A program made the translations under genes and the position numbers. A model generated the notes under the pieces. It was not told the origin of the DNA, searched no databases, and worked only from the letters and a program-made list of their open reading frames with translations. From Micromonospora sp. WMMD1102 (GTDB lineage Bacteria; Actinomycetota; Actinomycetes; Mycobacteriales; Micromonosporaceae): DNA of 64,000 bases. Every line of letters starts with the position of its first letter. Within the stretch, counting starts at the first letter, position 1. The stretch spans positions 8,435,001-8,499,000 of the forward strand of contig NZ_JARUBN010000001.1 in the NCBI RefSeq assembly GCF_029626265.1. Direction: 5' to 3'. Below are positions 1-8,509 of the stretch, piece after piece.

Positions 1-952
1 TCAGCGGCTCGGGCGGTTGCAGCGCCAGGGTCATCGCCCGGGCTCCCATGTCGGCCAGCGGCAGCCGGATGGTGGTGAGGGCGGGCGTCACGTCACGGGC
101 GATCGGCATGTCGTCGAAGCCGACCACGCTGATCCGGCCGGGCACCTCGATGCCCCGGGACCGCAGCAGGGAGAGGGCGCCGATCGCCATCGAGTCGTTC
201 AGCGCGACGATGGCGGTGACCCCGGGGCAGCTCTCCAGCAGTGTGGCGGTGGCGGCGACCCCGCCGGAGCGGTCGAAGTCGGCGTAGACGATCTGCCGGG
301 TGCCGAGCTTCTGGCCGTGCTCCCGGGCGGCCCGGCGCAGCCCGGCGAGCCGGTCGGTGGTGGTGGTCAGGTGTCGTGGTCCGGCGACGACCCCGATCCG
401 GGTGTGGCCGAGACCGTAGAGCTCGGCGCCGATCAGGTGCCCGCCGGCCTCGTTGGCCGGGATGACCGCGTGTCCGCTGTGCTCGTGCCGGCCGATCACC
501 GCCACGTGCCCGCCGGTGGCCTGGTAGACCCGCAGCTTCGCGTCCAGGGTGTTGGTGAACTGCTCGTCGTGGTAGCCGGAACCGGCCAGGATGATCGCGG
601 CGGCCTGGTTGGCCCGGAGCAGCTCGACGTACTCCAGTTCCTTGTCCGGGTCGCGGTAGGTGTTGCAGATGATGACCAGCCGGCCGTGCTCGGTGGCCAC
701 CCGTTGCAGTCCCCGGGTGATCTCCGAGAAGTACGGGTCGGAGACGTCGTGCACGATCACCCCGACCGCGCTGCGGTGGTTGCGGGCCAGCTGCTGGGCG
801 TGCGCGTTCGGGACGTACTGCAACTCCTCGACCGCCGCCAGCACCCGCTCGCGGAGCGCGTCGGTGACCGGCTTGGGGCTGCCGTTGATGATCCGCGAAG
901 CGGTGGCGGGTGACACGCCGGCCCGCCGCGCGACATCCGCCAGAGTGGCCAT
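1..952 (-). CDS. LacI-family transcriptional regulator (3' end outside window)
   Basis: Sugar-responsive DNA-binding repressor. The reading frame starts at the ATG whose complement is at 950-952 and begins MATLADVARRAGVSPATASR, a classic LacI helix-turn-helix with the hinge helix following at about residues 45-60 (YVPNAHAQQLARNHRS). The rest is a periplasmic-binding-protein-like effector domain (for example VGVIVHDVSDPYFSEI, VVGFDDMPIARDVTPALTTI). It runs off the left edge with about 317 residues visible, so only the last few residues are missing. It is divergent from the oxidoreductase operon at 1253, and the LacI-type palindrome between them suggests it controls that operon and perhaps itself. 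The effector sugar cannot be told from sequence. Confidence 0.93.
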   Translation of the reverse strand, partial: MATLADVARRAGVSPATASRIINGSPKPVTDALRERVLAAVEELQYVPNAHAQQLARNHRSAVGVIVHDVSDPYFSEITRGLQRVATEHGRLVIICNTYRDPDKELEYVELLRANQAAAIILAGSGYHDEQFTNTLDAKLRVYQATGGHVAVIGRHEHSGHAVIPANEAGGHLIGAELYGLGHTRIGVVAGPRHLTTTTDRLAGLRRAAREHGQKLGTRQIVYADFDRSGGVAATATLLESCPGVTAIVALNDSMAIGALSLLRSRGIEVPGRISVVGFDDMPIARDVTPALTTIRLPLADMGARAMTLALQPPEPL

Positions 953-1084
953 CGACTGCGTCCTTCCCCGACCGCCCGGTGGCCGGTTGCAGCCGAGGAT
1001 ATCGTGGGCCGCCCGGGCCCATTCACGGCCGTCGCGCGCTGGTCGGCACCGCCGTTCCAAGATCACCATGACGGCGGGAGGCTC

Positions 1085-1133
1085 TTGCCCGAATCGGAAT
1101 CGAGTCGGTAGCGTACTCGGGAAAGCGCTTACC
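1085..1133 (+). promoter_or_regulatory. Candidate promoter and LacI-type operator for the 1253 operon
   Basis: A 14-bp near-perfect palindrome GGAAAGCGCTTACC lies at 1120-1133 (core AAGCGCTT), the form bound by LacI/GalR proteins. Just upstream, TTGCCC (1085-1090) and TAGCGT (1109-1114) are separated by 18 bp and would place the transcription start at about 1121, inside the palindrome. A repressor bound there would block initiation. The assignment to the adjacent LacI protein is inference from position. Confidence 0.6.
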
Positions 1134-1252
1134 GACGTAGGGCGTGCTCTACCGCGACCCTTCGGGCGCCAGGACGACCCCACCACGATCACGTACCCCG
1201 CGCGCTCGACGAGTGGCACCCGCGGATCAGCCAGCCTGAGGAGGCGACGTAC

Positions 1253-2434
1253 ATGAGCCGCACCACGATCGGCATCGTGCTCAACGGCGTGACCGGCCGG
1301 ATGGGCTACCGGCAGCACCTGGTCCGGTCCCTGCTGGCCATCCGGGAACAGGGCGGGCTGGCGCTGCCGGACGGCCGCCGGCTCTGGCCCGAACCGATCC
1401 TGGTCGGCCGCAGCGAGGCGAAACTCCGGGAGATCGCCGAGCGGCACGGGCTGACCGAGTGGAGCACCGACCTGCCCGCCGTACTGGCCCGCCCGGACGT
1501 GCGGATCTACTTCGACGCGCAGGTGACCGCGCAGCGGGAGAAGGCACTGAAGCTGGCGATCGAGGCCGGCAAGCACATCTACACCGAGAAGCCGACCGCC
1601 GAGGACCTCTCCGGCGCGATCGAGCTGGCCCGGCTCGCCGACGCCGCCGGCATCAAGCACGGCGTGGTGCAGGACAAACTCTTCCTACCCGGCCTGCGCA
1701 AGCTCGACCGGCTGGTCAGGGGCGGCTTCTTCGGCCGCATCCTCTCGGTACGCGGCGAGTTCGGTTACTGGGTCTTCGAGGGCGACTGGCAGGCCGCCCA
1801 GCGCCCGTCCTGGAACTACCGGGCGGCCGACGGCGGCGGCATCACCGTCGACATGTTCCCGCACTGGCACTACGTGCTGGAGCAGCTCTTCGGCCGGGTC
1901 GCGGCGGTGACCGCGCACGTCACCACGCACATCCCGCAGCGCTGGGACGAGGCCGGCGAGCGCTACGACGCCACCGCCGACGACGCCGCGTACGGCATCT
2001 TCGAGGTCGAGCGGCCGGGCCAGTCGGGCCGGATCGTGGCCCAGATCAACTCCTCCTGGTCGGTCCGGGTCTACCGGGACGAGCTGGTCGAGTTCCAGGT
2101 CGACGGCACCGAGGGCAGCGCGGTGGCCGGGTTGCGCAACTGCCGGATCCAGCACCGGGCGGCCACGCCCAAGCCGGTGTGGAACCCGGACCTGCCGGCG
2201 ACCGAGGACTTCCGGTCACAGTGGCAGGTCGTGCCGGACAACGAGGAGTTCGACAACGGCTTCAAGGCGCAGTGGGAGCTGTTCCTGCGGCACGTCGTCG
2301 TAGACGAGCCGTACAACTGGGACCTGTGGGCGGGTGCCCGGGGCGTGCAGCTCGCCGAACTCGGGCTCGCCTCGGCCCGGGACGGCCGGCGGATCGAGAT
2401 CCCGGCCCTCGACGACGAGCCGGGTCACCGGTGA
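1253..2434 (+). CDS. Gfo/Idh/MocA-family NAD(P)-dependent oxidoreductase
   Basis: Predicted sugar or inositol-type dehydrogenase of 393 aa. The N-terminal Rossmann fold shows GVTGRMG at residues 12-18, and the family motif EKP is at residues 112-114 (TEKPTAEDLS), where the Lys is normally catalytic. The C-terminal alpha/beta domain includes the conserved GGGITVDMFPHWHYVLEQLFG stretch. A good ribosome site (GAGGAGG about 8 bases upstream) supports the ATG. Its stop overlaps the GTG start of the next gene by 4 bases (GTGA), so the two are probably translationally coupled. LacI control is likely from the upstream operator. The substrate is unknown; the partner isomerase-like protein suggests a sugar or polyol catabolic pair. 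Confidence 0.9.
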   Translation: MSRTTIGIVLNGVTGRMGYRQHLVRSLLAIREQGGLALPDGRRLWPEPILVGRSEAKLREIAERHGLTEWSTDLPAVLARPDVRIYFDAQVTAQREKALKLAIEAGKHIYTEKPTAEDLSGAIELARLADAAGIKHGVVQDKLFLPGLRKLDRLVRGGFFGRILSVRGEFGYWVFEGDWQAAQRPSWNYRAADGGGITVDMFPHWHYVLEQLFGRVAAVTAHVTTHIPQRWDEAGERYDATADDAAYGIFEVERPGQSGRIVAQINSSWSVRVYRDELVEFQVDGTEGSAVAGLRNCRIQHRAATPKPVWNPDLPATEDFRSQWQVVPDNEEFDNGFKAQWELFLRHVVVDEPYNWDLWAGARGVQLAELGLASARDGRRIEIPALDDEPGHR

Positions 2435-3246
2435 GCACCGTCCCGGCCCGGTTCTCGTTCAACCAGGCCACCGCGAAGTACTGGCCGATCCCCGACCTGG
2501 TCGCCGGCTGCCTGGCGGCCGGCGTGACCCAGGTCGGGCTCTGGCGGGAGGAGACCCTCGCGCACGGCCTGGACAGGACCGCCACGCTGGTCCGCGACTC
2601 CGGGCTCGCGGTCACCTCGCTGTGCCGGGGCGGTTTCTTCCAGACCCCCGACTGGTACGACGAGAACCGCCGGGCGATCGACGAGGCCGCCACCCTCGGG
2701 GCGCCGGTACTCGTGCTGGTCTCCGGCGGACTGCCGGACGGCAGCCGGGACGTGGACGCGGCCCGCGCGCACGTCGGCGAGGCGATCGGCGAGCTGGTGC
2801 CGCACGCCCGGGACGCCGGGGTACGGCTGGCGATCGAGCCGCTGCACCCGATGTACTGCTCCGACCGCTGTGTGGTCGCCACCCTCGGCCAGGCGCTGGA
2901 CCTGGCCGCGCCGCATCCCGTCGAGACGGTCGGCGTGGTGGTGGACACCTACCACCTCTGGTGGGACGACCAGGTCTGGGCGCAGCTCGACCGGGCCGGC
3001 CGGGAGGAGCGGATCGCCTGCTTCCAGGTCGCCGACTGGGCCACCCCGCTGCCCGAGGGGGTGCTGCTGGGCCGGGCGCTGCCCGGGGACGGCTGCGTGC
3101 AGCTGCGCCGGTTCCGGGAGGCGGTGGACGCCGCCGGCTACCGGGGACCGGTCGAGGTCGAGGTCTTCAACGCCGAACTCTGGGCCCGGCCGGGCCCAGA
3201 GGTCCTGGAGCGCACCCTCGCCGGTTATCTCGGCCACGTGGATTAG
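2431..3246 (+). CDS. Sugar phosphate isomerase/epimerase (xylose isomerase-like TIM barrel)
   Basis: A 271-aa AP-endonuclease-2/xylose-isomerase-like TIM-barrel protein. The GTG start overlaps the preceding oxidoreductase stop (GTGA). Conserved features include EPLHPMYCSDRCVV (metal-ligand Glu, then the family's His/Asp region), VVVDTYHLWWDDQV (metal-binding Asp and His) and VEVEVFNAELW near the C-terminus (last metal-ligand Glu). These match the sugar phosphate isomerase/epimerase family that often accompanies Gfo/Idh/MocA dehydrogenases. The two likely process the same sugar or polyol. The exact reaction cannot be assigned. Confidence 0.88.
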   Translation: MSTVPARFSFNQATAKYWPIPDLVAGCLAAGVTQVGLWREETLAHGLDRTATLVRDSGLAVTSLCRGGFFQTPDWYDENRRAIDEAATLGAPVLVLVSGGLPDGSRDVDAARAHVGEAIGELVPHARDAGVRLAIEPLHPMYCSDRCVVATLGQALDLAAPHPVETVGVVVDTYHLWWDDQVWAQLDRAGREERIACFQVADWATPLPEGVLLGRALPGDGCVQLRRFREAVDAAGYRGPVEVEVFNAELWARPGPEVLERTLAGYLGHVD

Positions 3247-3279
3247 TCGACGCCGCCGGGCGCCGGGGAAACTGGTGAC

Positions 3280-3726
3280 ATGGACCAGCCCACCTTCGTG
3301 TACGACGGCGACTGTGCCTTCTGCACCACCTGCGCCGGGTTCGTCGACCGGCGCGTCCCGACCGGGGCGAAGGTGCTGCCCTGGCAGTTCGCCGACCTCG
3401 ACGCGCTCGGGCTGACCGTCGCGGAGTGCGAGGAGGCGGTCTGGTGGATCGGCACCGACGGCGTACGTGCCGCCGGCCCGGACGCGATCGCCCGGCTGCT
3501 CGGCGCGAGCCGCCCCGGCTGGCGGCTGCTCGGCGCCGCCCTGCGGCTGCCCCCGGTGCGCGCCCTGGCCTGGCCGGCGTACCGCTGGGTGGCCCGCAAC
3601 CGGCACCGGCTGCCGGGCGGTACGGCCGCCTGCTCGCTGCCGCAGGCGACCCGGGACCGGCTCTACGGCACGGCCGGCGACGGCGCGCCGGACGGCTCTG
3701 TCGGAACCGGCCCGGCGGCCTCCTGA
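3280..3726 (+). CDS. DCC-family thiol-disulfide oxidoreductase (DUF393)
   Basis: A 148-aa protein with the family signature YDGDCAFCTTC at residues 8-18, giving a DxxCxxC redox motif (D9, C12, C15). Members are small thioredoxin-like proteins of poorly known function, often fused to or next to HTTM-domain membrane proteins. That is the case here: the HTTM gene lies immediately downstream in convergent orientation, and the two 3' ends overlap by 64 bp. The family pairing suggests a shared redox or membrane role, but the substrate is unknown. Confidence 0.85.
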   Translation: MDQPTFVYDGDCAFCTTCAGFVDRRVPTGAKVLPWQFADLDALGLTVAECEEAVWWIGTDGVRAAGPDAIARLLGASRPGWRLLGAALRLPPVRALAWPAYRWVARNRHRLPGGTAACSLPQATRDRLYGTAGDGAPDGSVGTGPAAS

Positions 3727-4613
3727 ACACCGCCGCCGGTGCCGCCGGCTTGCCGGGTCAGCCGGCGGAGCCGGGCCAGCGGACGTAGCCGCTCCAGCGG
3801 CAGGAAGCTGGTCATCGCCACCAGGTGCGGGGCGAACGAGATCGTGATGGTGGCGATGGTGACCAGGTGGAACGAGTAGAAGAACGCCACCACGGCGCTC
3901 CGCCAACGCGCTGGCACCACGAAGACCAGCGGACTGAGCAGCTCGAACGCGACGATGCCGATCTGCGCCGCGATCAGCAGGTACGGCACCTGGGCGATCA
4001 GGTCGGCCAGTTCGGTACCGCGCCGGATGATCGCGCGGGCCAGTACCGACCCGGTCATCCACTCCGGCCCGCCGAACCGGAGCTTGGCCCAGGCGGCCAG
4101 GAAGTAGGTGCAGACCACGGCGATCTGGGTGACCCGCAGCGCCCAGCCGGCCGCCTCGGAGCGGGTGGGGTCGCCGTGCCGGGCCCGGCCCACCGTGGGC
4201 AGCACCGCCAGGGCCACCAGGAAGCCGAACCGGTCGTGGTCCACCTTCCCGTAGCTCATCGCCACGACCATCCACTCGAAATAGAGCGCGAAGACGGCCC
4301 AGCCGAGCAACCGGGGTGCCCGCCCGGTCGCGGCGGCGAGCGAGAGCAGCAGCAGCGCCCAGAACAGGACGGTGACCAGCAGCGGGGTGGGGGTGGGCAG
4401 CGGGAGCAGACGGCCGACGAAGAGCGGCTGGTACAGCTCGCCGGGGATGTTGGCCTTGTCGCGTACCCAGGGGGTGAAGAACAGCAGGTCCGCGACGACG
4501 AAGAGGTAGACCAGGGTACGGAAGGCGGCCACCCGGCCCCGGGGCACCGGCTCGGTCAGCCAGCCGGACACGGCGGCGCCGACCCGTCGGGACGCGCTCA
4601 CGACGCCTGCCAC
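3663..4613 (-). CDS. HTTM-domain integral membrane protein
   Basis: A 316-aa multi-pass membrane protein. It resembles the horizontally transferred transmembrane (HTTM) domain distantly related to vitamin-K gamma-carboxylase: an N-terminal helix (FRTLVYLFVVADLLFF), the stretch FALYFEWMVVAMSYGKVDHDRFGFL with a conserved Asp-His, and several further helices ending near VAFFYSFHLVTIATITISF. The C-terminus is a basic, proline-rich tail that overlaps the convergent DCC gene. The start overlaps the end of the upstream single-pass protein at 4598-5035 by 16 bp, so these two form an operon on the minus strand. Carboxylase activity should not be assumed. Confidence 0.82.
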   Translation of the reverse strand: MAGVVSASRRVGAAVSGWLTEPVPRGRVAAFRTLVYLFVVADLLFFTPWVRDKANIPGELYQPLFVGRLLPLPTPTPLLVTVLFWALLLLSLAAATGRAPRLLGWAVFALYFEWMVVAMSYGKVDHDRFGFLVALAVLPTVGRARHGDPTRSEAAGWALRVTQIAVVCTYFLAAWAKLRFGGPEWMTGSVLARAIIRRGTELADLIAQVPYLLIAAQIGIVAFELLSPLVFVVPARWRSAVVAFFYSFHLVTIATITISFAPHLVAMTSFLPLERLRPLARLRRLTRQAGGTGGGVQEAAGPVPTEPSGAPSPAVP

Positions 4614-5035
4614 CGGACCACCGTCTCGTCGACCGAGTTGCCGGTCGGCCGGCCGTCCGTGATGCCGTACCAGCGGATCACGATGCGTACCTCGACGATT
4701 GGCGGCGCGTCCGGGTGCCGTTCGGCGTACGCGTCGGCGACCTGGCGCAGCAGGGTCGGGTCTTCCTCGTACCGGCCCTGCTGGCCCTCGATCTCGGCCC
4801 GGCGGATGCCGGTGGTGTCCTCGCCGAGCCCGACCACCGCGCCGGTGGTGTCGACCCCCTCGACCCGGGTGTCCGGGGCGGGGTCGTCCGGCGGGTTGGA
4901 GCCGGCGTACATCCGGAACGGGCCGAACGGGAAGTGGTCGTCCTGCCCCCAGAGGGTGCCGGCGAGCAGTACGGCACCGGCCAGCAGGGTGAGGCCCACC
5001 CGGATCCTCCGGCCCCGCCTCGGCAACGCGTCCAT
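4598..5035 (-). CDS. Single-pass membrane protein, HTTM partner
   Basis: A 145-aa protein with a basic N-terminus (MDALPRRGRRIRVG), one transmembrane helix at about residues 13-29 (LTLLAGAVLLAGTLWG), and a soluble, probably extracytoplasmic domain. That domain holds FPFGPFRMYAGSNPPDD and ends VRIVIRWYGITDGRP...VVRW. Such proteins occur beside actinobacterial HTTM genes. The overlap with the HTTM start indicates co-translation. No enzymatic motif is visible. Confidence 0.7.
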   Translation of the reverse strand: MDALPRRGRRIRVGLTLLAGAVLLAGTLWGQDDHFPFGPFRMYAGSNPPDDPAPDTRVEGVDTTGAVVGLGEDTTGIRRAEIEGQQGRYEEDPTLLRQVADAYAERHPDAPPIVEVRIVIRWYGITDGRPTGNSVDETVVRWQAS

Positions 5036-5175
5036 CGGTTCGAGACCTTACGCGGTACGCGCAAGATCCGCCGGTACTCCTCGACCGGCCCCGGACGCCA
5101 GCGGCCGGACACCCGTGCGGGTGTCCGGCCGCGGCGCGGAGCTTCGTGGTCCCGGTGAACCCTCTGGTCCGGAAC

Positions 5176-5538
5176 TCAGTGACTGTGCTCGGCGAGCTGC
5201 TTGCGTACGTCGTCCATGTCCAGCGCCTGCACCTGCTCGATCAGCGACTCCAGGGCGGACTCGGGCAGGGCGCCCGGCTGGGCGAAGACGATCACCCCGT
5301 CCCGGATCGCCATGATCGTGGGGATGGAGCGGATGTCGAACTTCGCGGCGATCTCCTGCTGCGCCTCGGTGTCGACCTTGCCGAACACGATGTCCTCGTG
5401 CTTGACCGAGGACCGCTCGTAGACCGGCGCGAACCGCTTACACGGGCCACACCAGTCCGCCCAGAAGTCCACCAGCACGATGCCCGGCTGCTCGGTCACC
5501 TCGTCGAAGTTGGCTGCGGTCAGCTCAACGGTCGCCAT
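5176..5538 (-). CDS. trxA: Thioredoxin
   Basis: A 120-aa cytosolic thiol-disulfide reductant. The active site WCGPC is at residues 29-33 inside VDFWADWCGPCKRF, and the cis-proline loop is SIPTIM. Length and layout match classic thioredoxin plus a short acidic-His tail (AEHSH). An upstream sequence GGAGTGATCA precedes the ATG. No thioredoxin reductase gene is adjacent, so this is probably one of several thioredoxins in the genome. Confidence 0.93.
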   Translation of the reverse strand: MATVELTAANFDEVTEQPGIVLVDFWADWCGPCKRFAPVYERSSVKHEDIVFGKVDTEAQQEIAAKFDIRSIPTIMAIRDGVIVFAQPGALPESALESLIEQVQALDMDDVRKQLAEHSH

Positions 5539-6165
5539 TGATCACTCCGATCACCCAATTGGCCTTACGACTGCTGAAACCCACCCGGCCTGCTGAGAAT
5601 TCCCCGGCGCGGCGGGTTGAAACGGTCACCGTGTGCGGGCTCACGTCGGCAACGGCATCGATGTGGGTCGGTGATTCAGGCGTACTGGAAGTGAACCATT
5701 GGCGACACAGTTCGGTTACTGTCGGTCATGGGAGCGTTTCCAGAGCTTTCGCTGGCCAGTCGGGGTGTGATCCGAATACTTGCCGGTTGGCAAGCGGAAA
5801 CAGGTGACATAACGGATGCCTGGGCGAGTACGGCCACTCACGTTCAGTAACATTACAAAAAGGTAACTGTGACTCCGATCTCGTGGCGAAGTCTTCTGTC
5901 GGCCGGGTCGGATCGGGCAGAATCTTTCCCATCAGAGCGTGGGCGGCGGGTGCCGGGGAGGGCCCCGCCGCTCATTGCGTCCGGGGTCGGTTTGCATCAC
6001 CCGGCGCCTCTCTAATTCAGCGTTGGAGACCCCGCAAGTCCGGCCGGTCCGACGCGCCGCACCCCCGCCTCGCGCCGTAGTGCCGAGAGACGCGCCGGCC
6101 TACCACTTTTCGGGCTGAATCGGGCCTTCCTCCTATCGCCGGCTTATGCTGATCCGGGAGGCGCC
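5539..6165. other. Gene-free gap of about 625 bp
   Basis: No reading frame here has plausible codon structure, a ribosome site and recognisable protein content. The stretch is noticeably richer in A/T than its neighbours around 5560-5870. It holds GTTACTG (near 5714) and CAGTAAC (near 5845) as a widely spaced inverted pair. It should contain the promoters of trxA (leftward) and of the gene at 6166 (rightward). I see no riboswitch or small RNA that I can name. Confidence 0.4.
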
Positions 6166-6777
6166 ATGAGTCAGACCGGATCTCCGGACTCGCCAGGTGC
6201 CACGCATGGTGCCTGGCGGGCCACCATCACCGGCTACCCGCCCGACGACTGGCGACTGCTCGTCCGGCTGCCCGGTCGGGTGATCGTCGCGGCCTCGTCG
6301 GCCCGGCCGGACAATCCGGTCCGGACGGTCACCGAGGGGCTGGCCGGCCTGGACGGCATCGCCGCCGGCCGGTCGTTCGACAGCGAACTGGTCCGGGCGG
6401 TGGTCGCCGCCATCTACGCCGAGTCCGACGACGGGCGCTCGGGACCGGTCCGTGCCGGAACGGCCGACGGCGGGCTCGCCGGCGGCGGGCACGAGGCAGG
6501 CACACACCCCGCCGGCACACACCCCGACGGCGGGCGCGAGGACGGACTCGCCGAACTGCTCCGGTCCTGCCGGGCGGCGGTCGAGACGTTGGCCCGGCAC
6601 GCCGACCCGGCCGACTCGGCCGCCTACCGGCAGTGGGTGCAGTCCGTCGCGGCCCGGGTCTGCCGGGCGGCCGGTTCCGACGGCCGGCCCCGCCCGTTCG
6701 GCGACCCGGTCGATCCGGAACAGCGCCGGGTGCTCGATCAGCTCGGCGAGGCGCTGGGACTACGCCCGGCCGGCTGA
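6166..6777 (+). CDS. Conserved actinobacterial hypothetical protein
   Basis: A 203-aa soluble protein of unknown function. It has a folded-looking N-terminus (WRATITGYPPDDWRLLVRLPGRVIVAASSA, then VRTVTEGLAGLDGIAAGRSFDSELVRAVVAAIY), a low-complexity Gly/His linker around residues 88-128, and an alpha-helical C-terminus (LLRSCRAAVETLARHADPADSAAYRQWV). GGGAGG lies about 5 bases before the ATG. The pattern suggests a small conserved Micromonosporaceae protein. No catalytic motif is seen. Confidence 0.6.
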   Translation: MSQTGSPDSPGATHGAWRATITGYPPDDWRLLVRLPGRVIVAASSARPDNPVRTVTEGLAGLDGIAAGRSFDSELVRAVVAAIYAESDDGRSGPVRAGTADGGLAGGGHEAGTHPAGTHPDGGREDGLAELLRSCRAAVETLARHADPADSAAYRQWVQSVAARVCRAAGSDGRPRPFGDPVDPEQRRVLDQLGEALGLRPAG

Positions 6778-6780
6778 ACC

Positions 6781-6870
6781 GCCCGGACCCCGTCCGGCCG
6801 CGCCAAACCATGGCGGATCCTGTCCGGCCGCGTCAAGCTATGGCGGATCCTGTCCGGCCGTGCCGGGCCA
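6781..6870. repeat. Three tandem 30-bp repeats
   Basis: Three head-to-tail 30-bp units at 6781-6810, 6811-6840 and 6841-6870 share the core CGGATCCTGTCCGGCCG, with the first copy the most diverged. They lie between the stop of the 6166 gene and the start of the methyltransferase gene. They may affect transcript structure or simply reflect slippage. Confidence 0.75.
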
Positions 6871-6927
6871 CGGCAGGCGGTGGCCGGGGCCGTGCCAGTA
6901 CCCGCCGGGTGCGTACCCTCGGCAACC

Positions 6928-7563
6928 GTGGACGGTGCGGAGGTCGAGGTCGAGGTCGGGGTCGGGCCGTGGGTGGGCGAGCCGCCGACCGATCCCCGCT
7001 ACGACCCCGAGCTGCTGCGCCTCGGCGACCGGCGCAACGTCGTCGACCGGTACCGGTACTGGCGGCGGGAGGCGATCGTCGCGGACCTGGACCTGCGCCG
7101 GCACGACTTCCACGTGGCGATCGAGAACTGGCAGCACGACTTCAACATCGGCACCGTGGTCCGCAACGCGAACGCCTTCCTCGCCGCCGAGGTGCACGTG
7201 GTGGGGCGGCGGCGGTGGAACCGGCGGGGTGCCATGGTGACCGACCGGTACCAGCACGTCCGGCACCACCTGTCGATCGAGGCGTTCCTGGCCTGGTGCG
7301 GCGCCGCCGACCTGCCGTTGATCGGCATCGACAACCTCCCCGGTTCGCGTCCGCTGGAGAGCGCCGTACTGCCGCGCCGCTGCGTACTGCTGTTCGGGCA
7401 GGAGGGTCCGGGGCTCTCCGAGCCGGCCCGGCTCGCCTGCTCGGCGGTCTTCTCCATCGCCCAGTACGGCTCGACCCGGTCGATCAACGCCGGGGTGGCC
7501 AGCGGCATCGCCATGCACGCCTGGATCCGCGGCTACGGGGGTCGACCGCCCGACGAGGGCTGA
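6928..7563 (+). CDS. SpoU/TrmH-family RNA methyltransferase
   Basis: SAM-dependent 2'-O-ribose methyltransferase acting on rRNA or tRNA. All three SPOUT motifs are present: motif 1 NIGTVVRNANAF, motif 2 LFGQEGPGLSEPARL, and motif 3 IAQYGSTRSINAGVASGIAMHAW, which builds the SAM-binding knot. About 211 aa from the GTG at 6928; an in-frame GTG at 6880 would add 16 residues but falls next to the tandem repeats. The target nucleotide is unknown. There is no obvious operon partner. Confidence 0.88.
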   Translation: MDGAEVEVEVGVGPWVGEPPTDPRYDPELLRLGDRRNVVDRYRYWRREAIVADLDLRRHDFHVAIENWQHDFNIGTVVRNANAFLAAEVHVVGRRRWNRRGAMVTDRYQHVRHHLSIEAFLAWCGAADLPLIGIDNLPGSRPLESAVLPRRCVLLFGQEGPGLSEPARLACSAVFSIAQYGSTRSINAGVASGIAMHAWIRGYGGRPPDEG

Positions 7564-7661
7564 CCCGTACCGTCCCGCCGACGTCCAGGACGTACGTGAA
7601 ACAACCTGAAAAGGCCGGTTCGCCTTGACTCGGGGGTAGTGGTGCGGGGACTGTAGATGTC

Positions 7662-8390
7662 GTGGGTGTCGTGCTGAGCTGTCCGCGCTGCGCCGGTCCG
7701 GTCCGGGCGCCGGACCTGATGCACACCGCCTGGCGGTGTCCCGGCTGCGGTCCCGTTCCGCCGCTGCACGTGGCGGAACACATCGGGCCGGAGATCCTGG
7801 CCAGCGCCGTCGAGCGGATCGTCGGGCAGCGCGACCCCGCCGACCGGGAGACCGGGGCCGCCGGCAACGGACCGGACTTCCCGATCCCGCTCTGGTGCTT
7901 CTGGCCGCTGCCGCAGGGCTGGACGATGACCGGGGTCGGCTGGGCCGGTGACGACCGTGGCGGCGTACGCGCGACCGCCGTGGCCTGCACCGGGCCGGAC
8001 CCGCTCGGCGGCGGCCCGGCCGACCTCGTGCTGGTCGCCGAGGAGCCCGGCGTCGGCCTGGGCACCCGGCTGGCCGGCACCACCGGGCTCGACCCGGGGC
8101 CGCAGCTCACCGAGGCACTCACCGATCCCGGCCCGGGGTCCGCGGAGCGGATCGCGCACGCCAAGGTCCGGGTCGCCGGCCATCCGACTCCACTGTGGTC
8201 AGTCAAATCTCCGACAGACCGGAGTGCCTACGTCGGTGAAGCTCGGGGGATCTGGCTCTATGCGATAGCCTGGCCGGCGAGCGCGGGTTACCTCCTCGCG
8301 GACGACGTGGAACTCCACGACCTGACCGAGTGGACACCCCCCGAGCTCGTGTACGGTGCTCCGTCCCCCTACCTGCACGGGAGGGTCTGA
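7662..8390 (+). CDS. DUF6758-like protein with N-terminal zinc ribbon
   Basis: A 242-aa protein conserved in actinobacteria. It opens with a CPRCAGPVRAPDLMHTAWRCPGCG zinc ribbon (two CxxC pairs) and continues with an alpha/beta domain containing FPIPLWCFWPLPQGWTMTGVGWAGDD. It ends WTPPELVYGAPSPYLHGR. The layout fits the family I know as DUF6758, whose function is not established. The GTG start is chosen from frame position; no strong ribosome site precedes it. Confidence 0.7.
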   Translation: MGVVLSCPRCAGPVRAPDLMHTAWRCPGCGPVPPLHVAEHIGPEILASAVERIVGQRDPADRETGAAGNGPDFPIPLWCFWPLPQGWTMTGVGWAGDDRGGVRATAVACTGPDPLGGGPADLVLVAEEPGVGLGTRLAGTTGLDPGPQLTEALTDPGPGSAERIAHAKVRVAGHPTPLWSVKSPTDRSAYVGEARGIWLYAIAWPASAGYLLADDVELHDLTEWTPPELVYGAPSPYLHGRV

Positions 8391-8509
8391 TATGGCCGGT
8401 CAGGCTGGGTCGGAGCGCGATTGCGGATTGTTTCCCGCAGGACAGCAGACTGCTACCCTGGGTTTTGCCGCGGTTAGCAACCCGGTGCCGCACGGAGGGA
8501 TGGCCCGCC

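Noticed and set aside
93..1022. Long minus-strand open frame across the LacI gene
   Set aside because: It is in a different frame from the clear LacI reading (MATLADVARRAG...) and is an Arg/Gly/Pro-rich shadow typical of high-GC DNA.
3663..4613. Vitamin-K-dependent gamma-carboxylase
   Set aside because: Only the HTTM membrane domain is recognisable; the carboxylase-specific parts are absent.
5539..6165. Riboswitch or small RNA in the large gap after trxA
   Set aside because: I compared it by eye with c-di-AMP and other actinobacterial leader motifs and found no convincing match; only a loose GTTACTG/CAGTAAC pair.
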